The notes beneath the pieces were generated by a model. The model worked only from the letters and a program-made list of their open reading frames with translations. It had not been told where the DNA came from and made no database searches. From Porites lobata (lineage: Eukaryota; Cnidaria; Anthozoa; Scleractinia; Poritidae), in contig CALNXK010000081.1 of NCBI GenBank assembly GCA_942486035.1, forward strand, positions 614,001 through 678,000: DNA of 64,000 nt, read 5' to 3'. Positions 24,029 to 33,835 of the stretch are shown here, piece after piece (the stretch's first letter is position 1; each line of letters starts with the position of its first letter). The translations under genes and the position numbers were made by a program.

Positions 24029-24759
24029 AGAGGTTGTAATATTAAACAGGAGTCTACAAATCATGCTATTACCCATACTAATATTAATTTTAGTGAAATT
24101 CAAGTATCCTGGCCAGTGCCTGAAGACTCCCTCTCTGTCCCCATCTATTCTCTCTTGGTTCCCTTTTCAGTATCACAAATTTGGCCACCGTGAGAACGAG
24201 ATTAATTGCGAATTGGTTGGGATGCTCAAGGCCAAGTCTACACAATTGGCTTCTATAAAAACTGTGAAGCTTTGTTTTCAGTTAACCCAAGATTGGAAGA
24301 AAGTGAAGAAAAGCTCCCACACAACTTGTCAACCAAAAGTTGGTCCACTGATGGCCATTTATCAGCTGACGATGGACTGAGAGAAGGCTGACTATTGACC
24401 AACTGTCAAATTCTTGGGGACGTTCTTCTTCACTTTTACCGAACACTGAAATTAACCAAGCCTCAAACAACTCAGTCAGGGTTAATTCGCAAAGGTGACA
24501 GTTAAGGCTTCAAAAGTATGTACAGTTAACTCTAATAGGACCTGTTGGAACCTGCGCTAAGTATTTCTCTAACAAAACGTACAGTAGACAAACTGAAGAA
24601 TGGAAGGGACGAACCTGTAAGTGTCAGTTTTAGGCAGACTTCTAGAGGTGTCCGTTGAGACACGTCGACTGTACGCTAACACTTTTAATTTGTAAAAATA
24701 TATTAGTTAAGGTCGCCATTATCTGATGGATGTGGCTCTCCCAGGTAAAATTTGACTTC

Positions 24760-25230
24760 TCAAAGCTCTTGTCCACCTTCAGTACGTTCGGCGATGACCC
24801 CCCATCGAAGCGCGTCTACCGCGTGTAGATAATCTTTGGCAATGTAAACAAGCCCAGCACTTGAAGACAAGGCTACAAAAGCCCGTAACACCTTATTCTT
24901 CGGGAAGATCTCTTTACATATCGCCCATAGCAACAACGAACCAAAATTGAACATCCATGAACCAAACAAGCTCCATAAAACACGTTTTTTCTGGGGCGGC
25001 TGCATCACATCAAACACAGGTCTGGTATACATATAGGTGCTCAAGCCCACTCCGGACAAAACTAAGGCTCCATGAAAAATAACTGCCCTCGAATCTTTGC
25101 TGATAATAAGTTCTTCAGGGTAGACTTTCACTGAATGAAGAGCTAACACAGAGTAACCTGCTAAACCACTGTAAGGGAGGTATTTCTTGAGGGCCTCCTT
25201 AGCATCTCTCAAACTTACACTGGCCGCCAT
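24760..25230 (-). CDS. Small multi-pass membrane protein, family not recognised
   Basis: A single-exon frame of 156 residues. I chose the ATG at 25228-25230 (atcATGGCG, A at -3 and G at +4, a good Kozak context). An upstream in-frame ATG at 25306-25308 would add 26 residues of ordinary composition and is less likely. Hydrophobic segments are at about residues 48-66, 84-106 and 116-131. The N-terminus is basic and amphipathic (LRDAKEALKKYLPY), which would suit a mitochondrial inner-membrane or ER protein. Between segments 1 and 2 is VMQPPQKKR, and the tail is DYLHAVDALRWG then acidic. I cannot name the family. The gene is head-to-head with the deaminase gene 1.6 kb away. Codon use and length argue for a real gene. 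Confidence 0.7.
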   Translation of the reverse strand: MAASVSLRDAKEALKKYLPYSGLAGYSVLALHSVKVYPEELIISKDSRAVIFHGALVLSGVGLSTYMYTRPVFDVMQPPQKKRVLWSLFGSWMFNFGSLLLWAICKEIFPKNKVLRAFVALSSSAGLVYIAKDYLHAVDALRWGVIAERTEGGQEL

Positions 25231-25514
25231 GATGAACTTATTGAAGTATCTCCAGTCCCTCTCGGAAGAGAAGGAGAAACGCGCTGGACTTAAGCGCGGG
25301 ACATACAATATCTTAATAGTTTTAACACTTTTTTTCTAACCATTCAATAAATCGCATAATCTCTCTTCAATATCCATCGCTTTCAAAACACTAAGGAAGA
25401 TAAAAATACATCATTCTAATAAGTCCGGCTGAATTCCACCTTCAGCCCTGAGCCTTGCGTTCAGAATTCATTCTGTTCATTGATCAGAGATTTACACATA
25501 TGTCAGTAGGTCAT

Positions 25515-25560
25515 ACCAGAAACTCATAAGGGGTTGTTCAACCCCTTGTGAGTTTCTGGT
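25515..25560. repeat. 46-base hairpin
   Basis: ACCAGAAACTCATAAGGGGTT is followed by gttc and the near-perfect complement AACCCCTTGTGAGTTTCTGGT. The stem is 21 bases with one mismatch. It is probably a tiny palindromic MITE. Confidence 0.75.
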
Positions 25561-26737
25561 CATACTTAATATATGACTGTTTCATGATCGGCAGAACGAC
25601 TCAAAACACTGTTACAAAATACGCAAGCTTTTCAGTATGTATAAATTGACCTAATATAGGGCTGTCAACCCCCCACATCTTCAAATAGAGAATTGACGGG
25701 GAGGAGATAATAGATGGCATCATAATGCACGAAACATGACGTCATTTGTGCAAAAAAAAAAAATACCTGCGAAAAAGATGTTGCTAAAATTGTAGACTTG
25801 CTACAAGTCGACCTCTTGGCGAGCGGAGCGGCGGTCGACCGCGAGCGACGAAGGACTTTTTTGAACGTCTAATAATATTGTAACATTTTGCATCTGATTG
25901 GTTTACTTCGCACCAATCACATTATTTCTTATATTACAATGGCATACCGGCGTTTCTGAGGAAACGTTCGATATTTTAATTTCTTGTAGATTCGACTTTC
26001 TTAAATTTCATTGACAGAAAGTTAGAAATTGCAAACTTCGGCAATTAGGCGGGAGATTTCAGACTCTAATCTGGAGACCGAGAAAAACGGTTCAAAATCG
26101 GGAGTCTCCCGGATTATCCGGAGAGTCGACAACAATCAGCGGTGAGGTACTCTCGTATGTACCACCTCGATTACCCTGGCTCCAAAGGTCCGTTCTCAAA
26201 ATACTTAATATGAAATAAACCGTCAGTATCGATAAGAAAAAAATATCCTCTTGAACCCAGGGCACCACGATCAGCGGCGGCCGGCGATTTTGTGAGTTCT
26301 TCCTTGTATATGTAGAACTACTTCTCCGCTGATTATGGACGAGTTTTCGTACTCTATATTGGTCACTATATTTATTTAACCAATGAATGTTGAATGTAAC
26401 ATTCACATTACTAAAAAGAAAATCTGGTTTCTGAAGGTACCAGTTCTCTTCACCCAAATAAAACTGAAAGAACCAAGAAGAAGTTTGACAACTGAGTTAT
26501 ATTACACACGTCTAAATCTCTGATTGGTTCCGCATACTTTCCTTTCCATGTGTCAGTTCTGTTGCAGCAGGTGTCTGGGATTGGAATATTCAAATTAGTT
26601 TCGATTCAAGTTTTTTTGGCTAATTATTTGAAAACTTTGCTATAGGCGAGTTTTCTTTATTTGAGATCTGCAGTTAACTCAGAAAGAAATCGAAATATTT
26701 TTGGCGACCTTGAACTGGCCAGGGTATATTTATTGCT

Positions 26738-26746
26738 GTATATATA
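26738..26746 (+). promoter_or_regulatory. Possible TATA element of the deaminase gene
   Basis: A TATATATA run about 85 bases before the ATG at 26830, which would leave a short 5' UTR. It is AT-rich surroundings, so the call is weak. Confidence 0.3.
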
Positions 26747-26829
26747 CCTTCTATTTAATTTGGTTTTGCAATTAGCGCTATTACCGAAGAAACACATTCA
26801 GTGTATATAGCATAACAAAAGAAGAAAAG

Positions 26830-27534
26830 ATGGCTGCCCAGCAGAAGCAAGATGATGGCACATCTGAACACGCATCCCGTAGTCATCGAATAAGCAAAGA
26901 GGATTTGTATGTACTCCTTGCACTTTTTATGGAAGACTTTCCACTCAAAACGGAAGACGAGCAAGGGCAAGACAAAAAATACAGGAAGGTCGGAGCCGCA
27001 CTTGTATTGCCGAATGACAAAATTTTTGCTATTGACTATACTCATAACGGTGTGCATGGGGTGGCTCGGTTGTTGATGGAACATCAAGACGTGGTAGAGG
27101 ACTGTAAAATCTTTGTATCAAGAAAGCCGTGTTCTTTGTGCACCAAGCTTTTGGTCCAGTCTAAAGTGAAGGAGATTTTCTACTTGCCGATGGAACCCGA
27201 GTACCTTGGAGATGAGCAATTGATGGTTGACGAACTATTTAGAGTGAGCGCAATCAGTCAGAAGGTGTTTGTACCAGGAGCAGGATTAAAAGAAGTGGTC
27301 AAGATCAAACAAGAATACGACATCCCGACTGAACAGCAGCAAGACAAGGATACACTACTGACGAAATACTGGAAAGAAGACTGGTTTAATGACGTCAAAG
27401 ACAAACTTCCGTGGCCAAGCTTTGACACAGAAATGAAAAAGCAGACCAAAGACGACTTCGACGGCATAATGGCTTGGGCGGCTAAGATTGCATTGATCGC
27501 CGGATCGACGAAAATACTGAGCATGCAAATTTGA
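26830..27534 (+). CDS. CDADC1: CDADC1-like protein, N-terminal part (first deaminase-fold domain)
   Basis: A single-exon frame of 234 residues starting in strong context (aagATGGCT). HRISKEDLYVLLALFMEDFPLK at 19-40 resembles the N-terminal helix of CDADC1 (cytidine and dCMP deaminase domain-containing 1). A deaminase fold follows, with VGAALVLPNDKIFAID, THNGVHGVARLL and SRKPCSLC (100-104). The zinc-binding PCxxC is present, but the usual HAE motif is replaced by VHGVA (75-79) with no catalytic Glu. The first domain of human CDADC1 is likewise degenerate. The frame ends at TGA 27532-27534 just where the linker to the second domain should begin. The continuation lies in the next frame, open from 27521. 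Either this is one gene with a +1 shift, or the product stops here as a one-domain protein. Confidence 0.8.
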   Translation: MAAQQKQDDGTSEHASRSHRISKEDLYVLLALFMEDFPLKTEDEQGQDKKYRKVGAALVLPNDKIFAIDYTHNGVHGVARLLMEHQDVVEDCKIFVSRKPCSLCTKLLVQSKVKEIFYLPMEPEYLGDEQLMVDELFRVSAISQKVFVPGAGLKEVVKIKQEYDIPTEQQQDKDTLLTKYWKEDWFNDVKDKLPWPSFDTEMKKQTKDDFDGIMAWAAKIALIAGSTKILSMQI

Positions 27535-28231
27535 GAGGTATGATCCTAAACAGAAAGAGAAGACAACCGACAGCAAGCAAACCCTGAACGGAGACGAAAG
27601 TAAAACATTTGATCGGAATCAGGAACAAGAAAGTAAGCAAGCCGTGGGACGAGACAAAGGAGACGAAACTGAACCATTTGATCCTCAAAAATATGAAACC
27701 GACAGGAAGCAAGCCGCCGTATTTGCAACATTAGCAAGATTTCTAGCCGAGCGGACCGATGACCCGAAAACAGGCGTGGGCGCAGTTATCGTTGACAAAA
27801 ACAGGAAAGTTGTAGGCCTCGGATGGAATGGATTTCCCACCAAAGCGGTCTATGGTCAGTTCCCCAGAGCCTCAGATAAAAATAAGTCAGTGCCGGGTAA
27901 AAAATATCCATACATCATACATGCAGAGCAGAACGCACTACTAATGCGGAACACCAAGTCCATAACAGGTGGAATTCTGTTTGTGACGAAGACCCCCTGT
28001 CACGAATGTACACCGCTTCTTGAGATGCAAGGCATCAAAACGGTCGTCTTGGGAACAAAGCGGGAAAACAACAAGCTCGAAAACGAAGCCAAAACGGTCG
28101 TCTCGGAAAACAAACCCCCAGAAAGTTTAGATTATGACAATTTCAAACAAAAAATTGAGAAGGGAATCTTTAACTGCTTCAAAATGATAAGTAGTAGTGG
28201 TGAAGGCGATGATAAGCCAAGTACTAGTTGA
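27521..28231 (+). CDS. CDADC1: CDADC1-like protein, C-terminal part (catalytic deaminase domain), +1 frame
   Basis: The frame is open from 27521 to TAG... end at 28231, one base out of register with the upstream part. No ATG occurs before the domain; the earliest usual start-like codon is GTG at 27644, so separate translation is unlikely. Counting from that GTG, the zinc-dependent deaminase domain covers about residues 22-135. TGVGAVIVD and VVGLGWNGFP are followed by YIIHAEQNALL (His-Ala-Glu 93-95) and FVTKTPCHEC (118-122), a complete HxE...PCxxC signature of dCMP/dCTP-type deaminases. The linker before it has Lys/Gln/Asp-rich quasi-repeats ending in ..DPKQ and ..DPQK. The tail is Glu/Lys-rich and unstructured. 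Family activity would be hydrolytic deamination of deoxycytidine nucleotides. The stop is TGA at 28229-28231. Confidence 0.75.
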   Translation, partial: ACKFERYDPKQKEKTTDSKQTLNGDESKTFDRNQEQESKQAVGRDKGDETEPFDPQKYETDRKQAAVFATLARFLAERTDDPKTGVGAVIVDKNRKVVGLGWNGFPTKAVYGQFPRASDKNKSVPGKKYPYIIHAEQNALLMRNTKSITGGILFVTKTPCHECTPLLEMQGIKTVVLGTKRENNKLENEAKTVVSENKPPESLDYDNFKQKIEKGIFNCFKMISSSGEGDDKPSTS

Positions 28232-28852
28232 TATTCAAGACAAAACAAGCGTTTTTGAGAGTTCTCTTGCCCTACCGCTGTAAAACACAAAGTCAAAAGA
28301 CTTTACGGCTATTTTCATTGGTCAAGAAGTTACTTCTTCTCTTTATTCTTGTTAGTTTTAGCAGGCTTGAACTGCCGTTAATTTCTAAGGCCATACAAAT
28401 GTAACAAAAAAAAAATAGTAAACGTGCAGTTACTTTTGAAGAGTCAACTTTGAACAGTTGGTGATGCATGTAAAATTATCCTGAATGATGTTGATTGCTG
28501 TCAGCATGAACGCTGTTATGGATACTTTCTACGCCAGGATCTCGCTCGTGGCATGGCAGAGGCCAACTCGAACGCCTAATTAAGCTCATGTAATCCAAAA
28601 AGAGAGAACAAAAAAGGGGGAAAAAGTCACATTATTTTGTAGATTTACGCGCTCTCCCAAAGAGACTACCAATATAACTTCGGGTTGCTGGGTAGACCTA
28701 TGGTCGTACTGAGAACCACTTTGAAAGAAGGATGACAAATTTCAGAACGAGGTACGACGGAAGGGCCGGTGCAACCTCAAGTCATATTGAAAACCTCGAA
28801 GAAATTGAAGTTAAGTTGTCTGCATATTGGTTTTCCCTTCTTTTAAGTTGTA

Positions 28853-28858
28853 AATAAA
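28853..28858 (+). promoter_or_regulatory. Candidate polyadenylation signal after the deaminase gene
   Basis: AATAAA about 620 bases after the stop codon. No closer AATAAA was seen on this strand. Confidence 0.3.
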
Positions 28859-29121
28859 ATATTTAATCTCTCTTATCTTATTGCTGTTGCTTAGCCGTAT
28901 GTATTAGCTTTCCTTTAGAATTAAGGAACAAAAAAAATTTAAATTTAAAAAAACAAAACAAAAAAAGTGTATTAGAATTAGGAATAGTTATCGGGTTAAC
29001 CATTGACTTGGCAAGGCGTTAGTCAAAGGTACCGGTTTTTCCCACCTCAAAATTATAGCCCAAAATAAGAACAAATGAGATCGTATCGATAATAGGGAAA
29101 ATCATCAAACGAACTCTGATG

Positions 29122-29270
29122 TATAGAGTGTTTTCACTCACGTGGCCAGCATCTATGCAAATTTATTGCAACAAAAGAAAGCGTTTGCATAAGAAAAGAG
29201 TTCAACTCCCATAGCACCCGTTTGGGACATCAACATGGCCGCCGTTACGTCATGTGAAAAACGCTCCATA
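29122..29270. mobile_element. MITE with GAGTGTTTTCAC ends, copy 1
   Basis: 149 bases beginning TATAGAGTGTTTTCACTCAC and ending GTGAAAAACGCTCCATA. An inverted copy with the same content is at 54926-55105. The inner words ATGGCCGCCGTTACGTCATG and GGCCAGCATCTATGCAAAT are shared. Confidence 0.75.
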
Positions 29271-30592
29271 CCTTTGACTACCGCCGCCACATGTGAATTA
29301 GCCACGCTTTCTTGCTTGAGTATAATCGCTTACCGTATTTAACCTATCATTGTATTTCTACCGAGGAAGGACTGACAAGGGAGCTGTTATCTATAGTTTG
29401 AAACTCCCAAATCCCAATATTGAATTTGGTATATTATAAAGTTGTTTGAACTCTGAATTAACACAATTTGGTTGTTTAGTTTAACGAAACTACCTCCTTT
29501 ACGGTCCTCAACTCGGTACCTTATGTAAAGGCAATAATTAAACTAGGTGATGGGAAATATCTATATTCCTGTAATGTGACGTATATATATATTCTACTAG
29601 GCCGTTTCCAAAGCCACTTTTAAGAGAACGTACGCAGTAGAATTATATATTGGAAAACACGAGTTATATTCGAAACAAGGCAGCTAGCCACACCTTTGAT
29701 TTGCGACCCTGATACCAAACCAGCGTTGTTAGGTTCTCTCTTGATGAAGGGTTTTGGAGATGGTCGTCTTTTCAACATTGGGGTTAAAAATATACAAAAA
29801 TAGTTGAATGCACGATTTAGTCTTGGAAACTTTAAATGTTAGTTTTCCACTGTTTGTAATTGAAACCTACTATGACAGGAGCTATGTCTTAGAATAACAC
29901 CTAGGAATGAATCGGTCCTTGTGCCGAAAAGCCTCTTTATTACCGCAAAGGAAACTGTTTTCCGTAATAGAAGTTTTCAGCTGTGGAGAGGATATGAACG
30001 AACCAATTTCTCCAACGAATCTTGTTATTTAAAGCCGAAAACTTTTCGCACTTCTACCCCTAAATTCGAATAGTAATCAGTTTTTTCTAATTCATTTAAA
30101 CTTGGGTAGGGCCACCGGCGCCTTGACACCTTTTAATTTCTCTGTTCCAAGATGAACCAGTTTTAAGCAAATTTCACTCGCTTTACTAACTTAAAACTAA
30201 AATCTGTTTCGATAGAATCTCGGAAAAACTTGATACATACCTTTCTGGCAAGCGATTTTAATTCTTGTAAAGGAATTCGGTCATGAAGATATTACTAGTT
30301 CTGCAAAATTTTTACTGTAGCCGTGAGCTGAAAACAATTCAATTACGGTTTCTTTTGATCCTATACTTATAAACACTTCCAAAAACCTACTGTCTGCATA
30401 TGAATGCTATTGATCTTACTTAAACTTAATTAAATTGATCTTTTCAATATAAATAGAAGCACTTTGTAAGCTAGGATATATTCAGTTTTAGCACTGGTCA
30501 AGCTTGTCATTTGTTGCACAGAAGAAGATTAAACCAAGTTCAACTGCCAAGTCCTGTTTGTCTATTCCTTGCCATACGTGCTTCAGAGTAGC

Positions 30593-30646
30593 CTGTGTAC
30601 AGACTCCCCCTCCCCTCAGTAAAAATGGAGGGGGCTCTGTACACAG
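30593..30646. repeat. Short palindromic element
   Basis: CTGTGTACAGACTCCCCCTC is matched by GGAGGGGGCTCTGTACACAG across a small loop, 54 bases in all. A related GTAGCCTG start appears at 17763 without the second arm. Confidence 0.65.
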
Positions 30647-31384
30647 AGAACACAGAACCGAGAATGCCTTCACAAGTGGATAATGAGGATGCAACAATGT
30701 ATAGAAGTCGAGGGAAGCTACTTTTGAGGTAATGTGGCTGTAATTCTTGAAATTGAAGGTGAAGCGTGAGAGGTATAGGTTACACAATGTAAGTGACAGA
30801 ACTTTTTGATCCGCCCTCGTAATACTCCAGATAACTGTTTCTTCCCATGCATTCACCTGCAACTGCACCTATCCGGAGTCAAGCGCGGATCTTTTTCACT
30901 TTTGGAAAGGTGCAAAACCATAACGTGACGTTACAGCTTGGCGGGTTAGAAATATTCTCAAGCGGGGTTGAAATCTGTAGTGTTTCTCGTTTTCCCAGCA
31001 CTCTTTGCTCGCCTTTTTGTAACACAACGACGAAGAAGAAATGGTAGAAGGCTTGTGCTTAGGGCGATGAACAATGGATTTAAAATGTCAGAGAAACCGA
31101 GATTTTTCTTTTGATGTACGTGTCAATTTTCGGGCAATTTTGCGTGTTATTATCATCTTCACCTTGGAATAACTCTCGTGAAAAATTGTTGCAGGTCTTA
31201 AAAAAAATCCTCTGGACATTCTCGAGATATTCAAGCTGTTTCATGTGAAATGTGGAGTGAAATGTGGAGATGGGCTGCACTTCTGGTAGACGGGCTGCGA
31301 GATTTTTGTGTGAAGCAATCGTCTGCAGCAAAATGACCGCCTTCTGCGAGGCAGAGCAACACGAAGACAGAGGCTACATGTCCT

Positions 31385-31704
31385 ATACCGTAAAATTCCG
31401 AAAATAAGCCCCTCCATGTATAAGCCCCTCCAAATATAAGCCCCCCAAACTCGTAACGCAAAAACCCTTTGTTAAATCGCCCCTCCAAAAATAAGCCCCC
31501 CAGGAGTTTGTACTTGGAAATTGCCCTCAAAATAGAAAGTAAAACAAAACAAAAACGGTAAATTTCCTTTCAACCGTAAGGCTAGCCCAATCGATTTTGA
31601 AACGCAAATTTCCCTCCATAGATAAGCCCCTCCGAATACAAGCCCCTCAAATAGGGCCTTCGGAAAATGTAATCCCCGGGGCTTATTTTCGGGATTTTGC
31701 GGTA
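31385..31704. mobile_element. MITE with TACCGTAAAATTCCG ends
   Basis: 320 bases with inverted ends TACCGTAAAATTCCGAAAAT and GGGATTTTGCGGTA. The interior repeats ATAAGCCCCTCC several times. This end sequence is widespread in animal genomes. Minus-strand frames through it are not genes. Confidence 0.75.
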
Positions 31705-32270
31705 TGTTGACGATATCAAGCGTTTTTTCCCGGGTTGTCCACTTGTCTACTGAATAAGCGCTGCACAACCCTCTGGACAGGTGATCTTTGGGGCGCCACG
31801 GACCTAGCAACCCTTTCCCTCCATTTGATTTTGTTTTCAGCTTCTCTTGGGGCGCCACAAAACTTCAACCCTGTCCACTCAGAGATATTGTTCTCCCAAC
31901 GCTTCCTTTGTAGGCCCCTTCTTCTCCCTCCTTACATGCACTGTTTCGTGCATACGTAGGGTAATTTATGAAAAGACAAAGGGTCAGATCCCCTGAGACC
32001 TTCATTGGGAAAAAGAAGCACTCAAGAAACGTTAGAAAAGCTACTCTGATCCTTACCTGTTTAAACAGGGCGAGTTATTTGTGCGAACCTTGAGTCCACT
32101 AAATGTTACGTGTATACTTGGCTACAGTCGTTGGAGTGCGGATCGCCGCCTTCACCGTTTACTCTGCCATTTAATAATACTGTAGAATCGAATATTACTG
32201 TAACTTGTCACGGGATCGTATTACAAATCTAGTAATACTGTATTATCCAATGCACGGTGAGAACGAACGT

Positions 32271-32668
32271 CAGGGACACCCAACGAGGATATAGTTCAAA
32301 ACCACTTAACATAGCATTGTTGAACGTATTTGAGTATTTAAACGGTAGATATAGGCATATTTTTATCCCCTAAAAACTTTTCATCTGTTCGGATTTCCTA
32401 GTTGAAAGTCTAGTGATCCGAAAATTATAGGGATCAAAATTTACCTTATCGAAAATTTCAGCCAGGAAAAGGCTCCCGAAAATTCTAGGTGGCCTTTTTT
32501 AGGGTAAATATCCGTTTAAAATGGGTAATCATACCACTTTGTAGATGTTCGAAAATCCTAGGAGAGGCAGGCAAGCAAGAAATTTTACAACAAATGTTCC
32601 GAAAATTCTAGTTCTCAAATCGTCTTCCGAACAGATATTTTCCCGAAAATTGCCGTTGGGTGCCCCTG
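32271..32668. mobile_element. 398-base TIR element (CAGGGGCACCCAACG family), copy 1
   Basis: Ends CAGGGACACCCAACG and CGTTGGGTGCCCCTG, flanked by a perfect 6-base duplication GAACGT (32265-32270, 32669-32674). It is about 90% identical by eye to 62378-62776. Inside, variants of TTCCGAAAATTCTAG recur at irregular spacing. No coding capacity. Confidence 0.85.
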
Positions 32669-32756
32669 GAACGTCGCCTGAAGCGACGCATTCGCAAAGG
32701 AAAATTTTCTGAGCTAGGCACAACTCATACGAAGTGGCCAGAAGTAAAGGAAACTT

Positions 32757-32815
32757 ATTATTATCATCATCATTTTCTTTAACATTATTATCATTATCAT
32801 CATCATCAAAATAAC
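32757..32815. repeat. ATT/ATC simple-sequence repeat
   Basis: TTATTATTATCATCATCATT and similar units mixed over about 60 bases, just 3' of the GPCR gene. Confidence 0.7.
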
Positions 32816-32890
32816 AATCAGAATATTAAAAAAATCAACTAAAAAATGTCACTTTGTAATAGTCAATTCTTTCGATCAATTATCAATTGT

Positions 32891-33835
32891 TCAGTTCTTT
32901 CGTAGAAGTTCCATTAACGCTTGACGAATGATTTTACTTCTCCAGCAATAAACAATAGGATTAAAAAAAGAGTTCAACATGATAAAAGAAAGCGTTACAT
33001 GAGCTACACTTGTCGGTAACGGAAATGAAAATACGTTTACTATCCCTCGCAAAAGTCCAGGAACAAATGACAATAGCAACCCACCTAGTACAATTGTGGT
33101 TGTCTTCCAAGCTTTTCTTTCGCTCAAAAACTTTGCAGTGGCTTCACCTGAGACTTGTTCAGATTTGATTTGTTTCAAGTGTCTGCGACAAACAAAATAA
33201 ACCGTGATATGGCAATAAAAAATTACACTCATGAACGTTGCAATCAATATGAAAAGTGCAGGACCTGATATTTGTTCATCTGTTTTTTCGGTAAACCTAA
33301 CAGCAAAATGGACTATCGAAGTAAGCCAACAAGTCACGGAGGCAATAATCAAGTGTTTCTTTTTTAATATGCTTTCGTACTGAAAAGAATATTTCATCGC
33401 TACAACACGTTCTATCCCAATGAGCATAAGATGAAAAAGAGACGCCAAGGAAAGGCTAGCTGTTGCTACTAGTGGTATCTTGATAATGTTGCAAAAAACC
33501 AAGGGCGATCCGCCGACCAAGTGGTAAATTAATCCTGTGATGAAAACTGGCTGCACAGCTATTCCCACCGCCAAATCTGTACCTGCCATTGAGGCTAGAA
33601 TTAAGTGATACTTGGTCTGAAGGCTTGGTTTAGTGCTGACTACAACTATGACAAGCATGTTTAGAAGGACGGTTGGAGGACATGTTAACAAGTTCAGAAC
33701 GATAGAAGGCACTAAAAAACGATAATCTCTATAATTGTTTTCGGATGTTCCAAGGCAGCCGCCAGCTTTCGCATCACTCAAAGAACCGTTAAATGAAGCA
33801 TTAATTGAAGCATTCATAGCAAAGTGAGTCTCCAT
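32891..33835 (-). CDS. Class A (rhodopsin-like) G protein-coupled receptor, intronless
   Basis: 314 residues in one exon with seven hydrophobic segments at about 41-67, 77-104, 117-147, 161-181, 192-216, 246-270 and 278-297. The N-terminus has three N-glycosylation sequons (N8, N12, N16). Landmarks are LNMLV in TM1, LASMAGTDLAV with the TM2 Asp, C115 before TM3, W170 in TM4, SFVPG in TM6, and NPIVY (292-296) with a short basic tail. The E/DRY triad reads ERV (142-144), so the Arg is missing. ECL2 has no Cys to pair with C115, and TM6 lacks the CWxP Trp. The size, short loops and single exon resemble the many intronless cnidarian receptors annotated as melanocortin/adenosine-like. The ligand cannot be inferred. 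It would act in the plasma membrane. Confidence 0.9.
   Translation of the reverse strand: METHFAMNASINASFNGSLSDAKAGGCLGTSENNYRDYRFLVPSIVLNLLTCPPTVLLNMLVIVVVSTKPSLQTKYHLILASMAGTDLAVGIAVQPVFITGLIYHLVGGSPLVFCNIIKIPLVATASLSLASLFHLMLIGIERVVAMKYSFQYESILKKKHLIIASVTCWLTSIVHFAVRFTEKTDEQISGPALFILIATFMSVIFYCHITVYFVCRRHLKQIKSEQVSGEATAKFLSERKAWKTTTIVLGGLLLSFVPGLLRGIVNVFSFPLPTSVAHVTLSFIMLNSFFNPIVYCWRSKIIRQALMELLRKN

Larger units (their letters stand above)
25231..26829. other. Intergenic space between two head-to-head genes
   Basis: It holds a 46-base hairpin (25515-25560), a GC-rich patch with AGTCGACCTCTTGGCGAGCG and GGTCGACC at 25808-25845 related to 43265-43400, and a CCGGATTATCCGGAG palindrome at 26109-26123. 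A TATATATA stretch at about 26738-26746 precedes the deaminase start. Promoters of both genes should lie here but none is demonstrable. The 121-residue minus frame 26092-26457 shows no family features. Confidence 0.5.
28859..32890. other. Intergenic region with several MITEs
   Basis: 4 kb without a gene. It contains the elements at 29122-29270, 30593-30646, 31385-31704 and 32271-32668, listed separately, and an ATT/ATC-rich stretch at 32757-32810 downstream of the GPCR gene. The rest is plain AT-rich sequence. Confidence 0.5.

Noticed and set aside
26092..26457. 121-residue minus-strand frame
   Set aside because: No family motif; it runs through repeat-like sequence between two genes.
27258..27737. 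Several minus-strand frames over the deaminase gene
   Set aside because: Antisense of a real coding exon.
27644..28231. A separate single-domain deaminase gene starting at 27644
   Set aside because: The start would be GTG, and the frame is open upstream to 27521 with linker-like sequence; better explained as the second half of the CDADC1-like gene.
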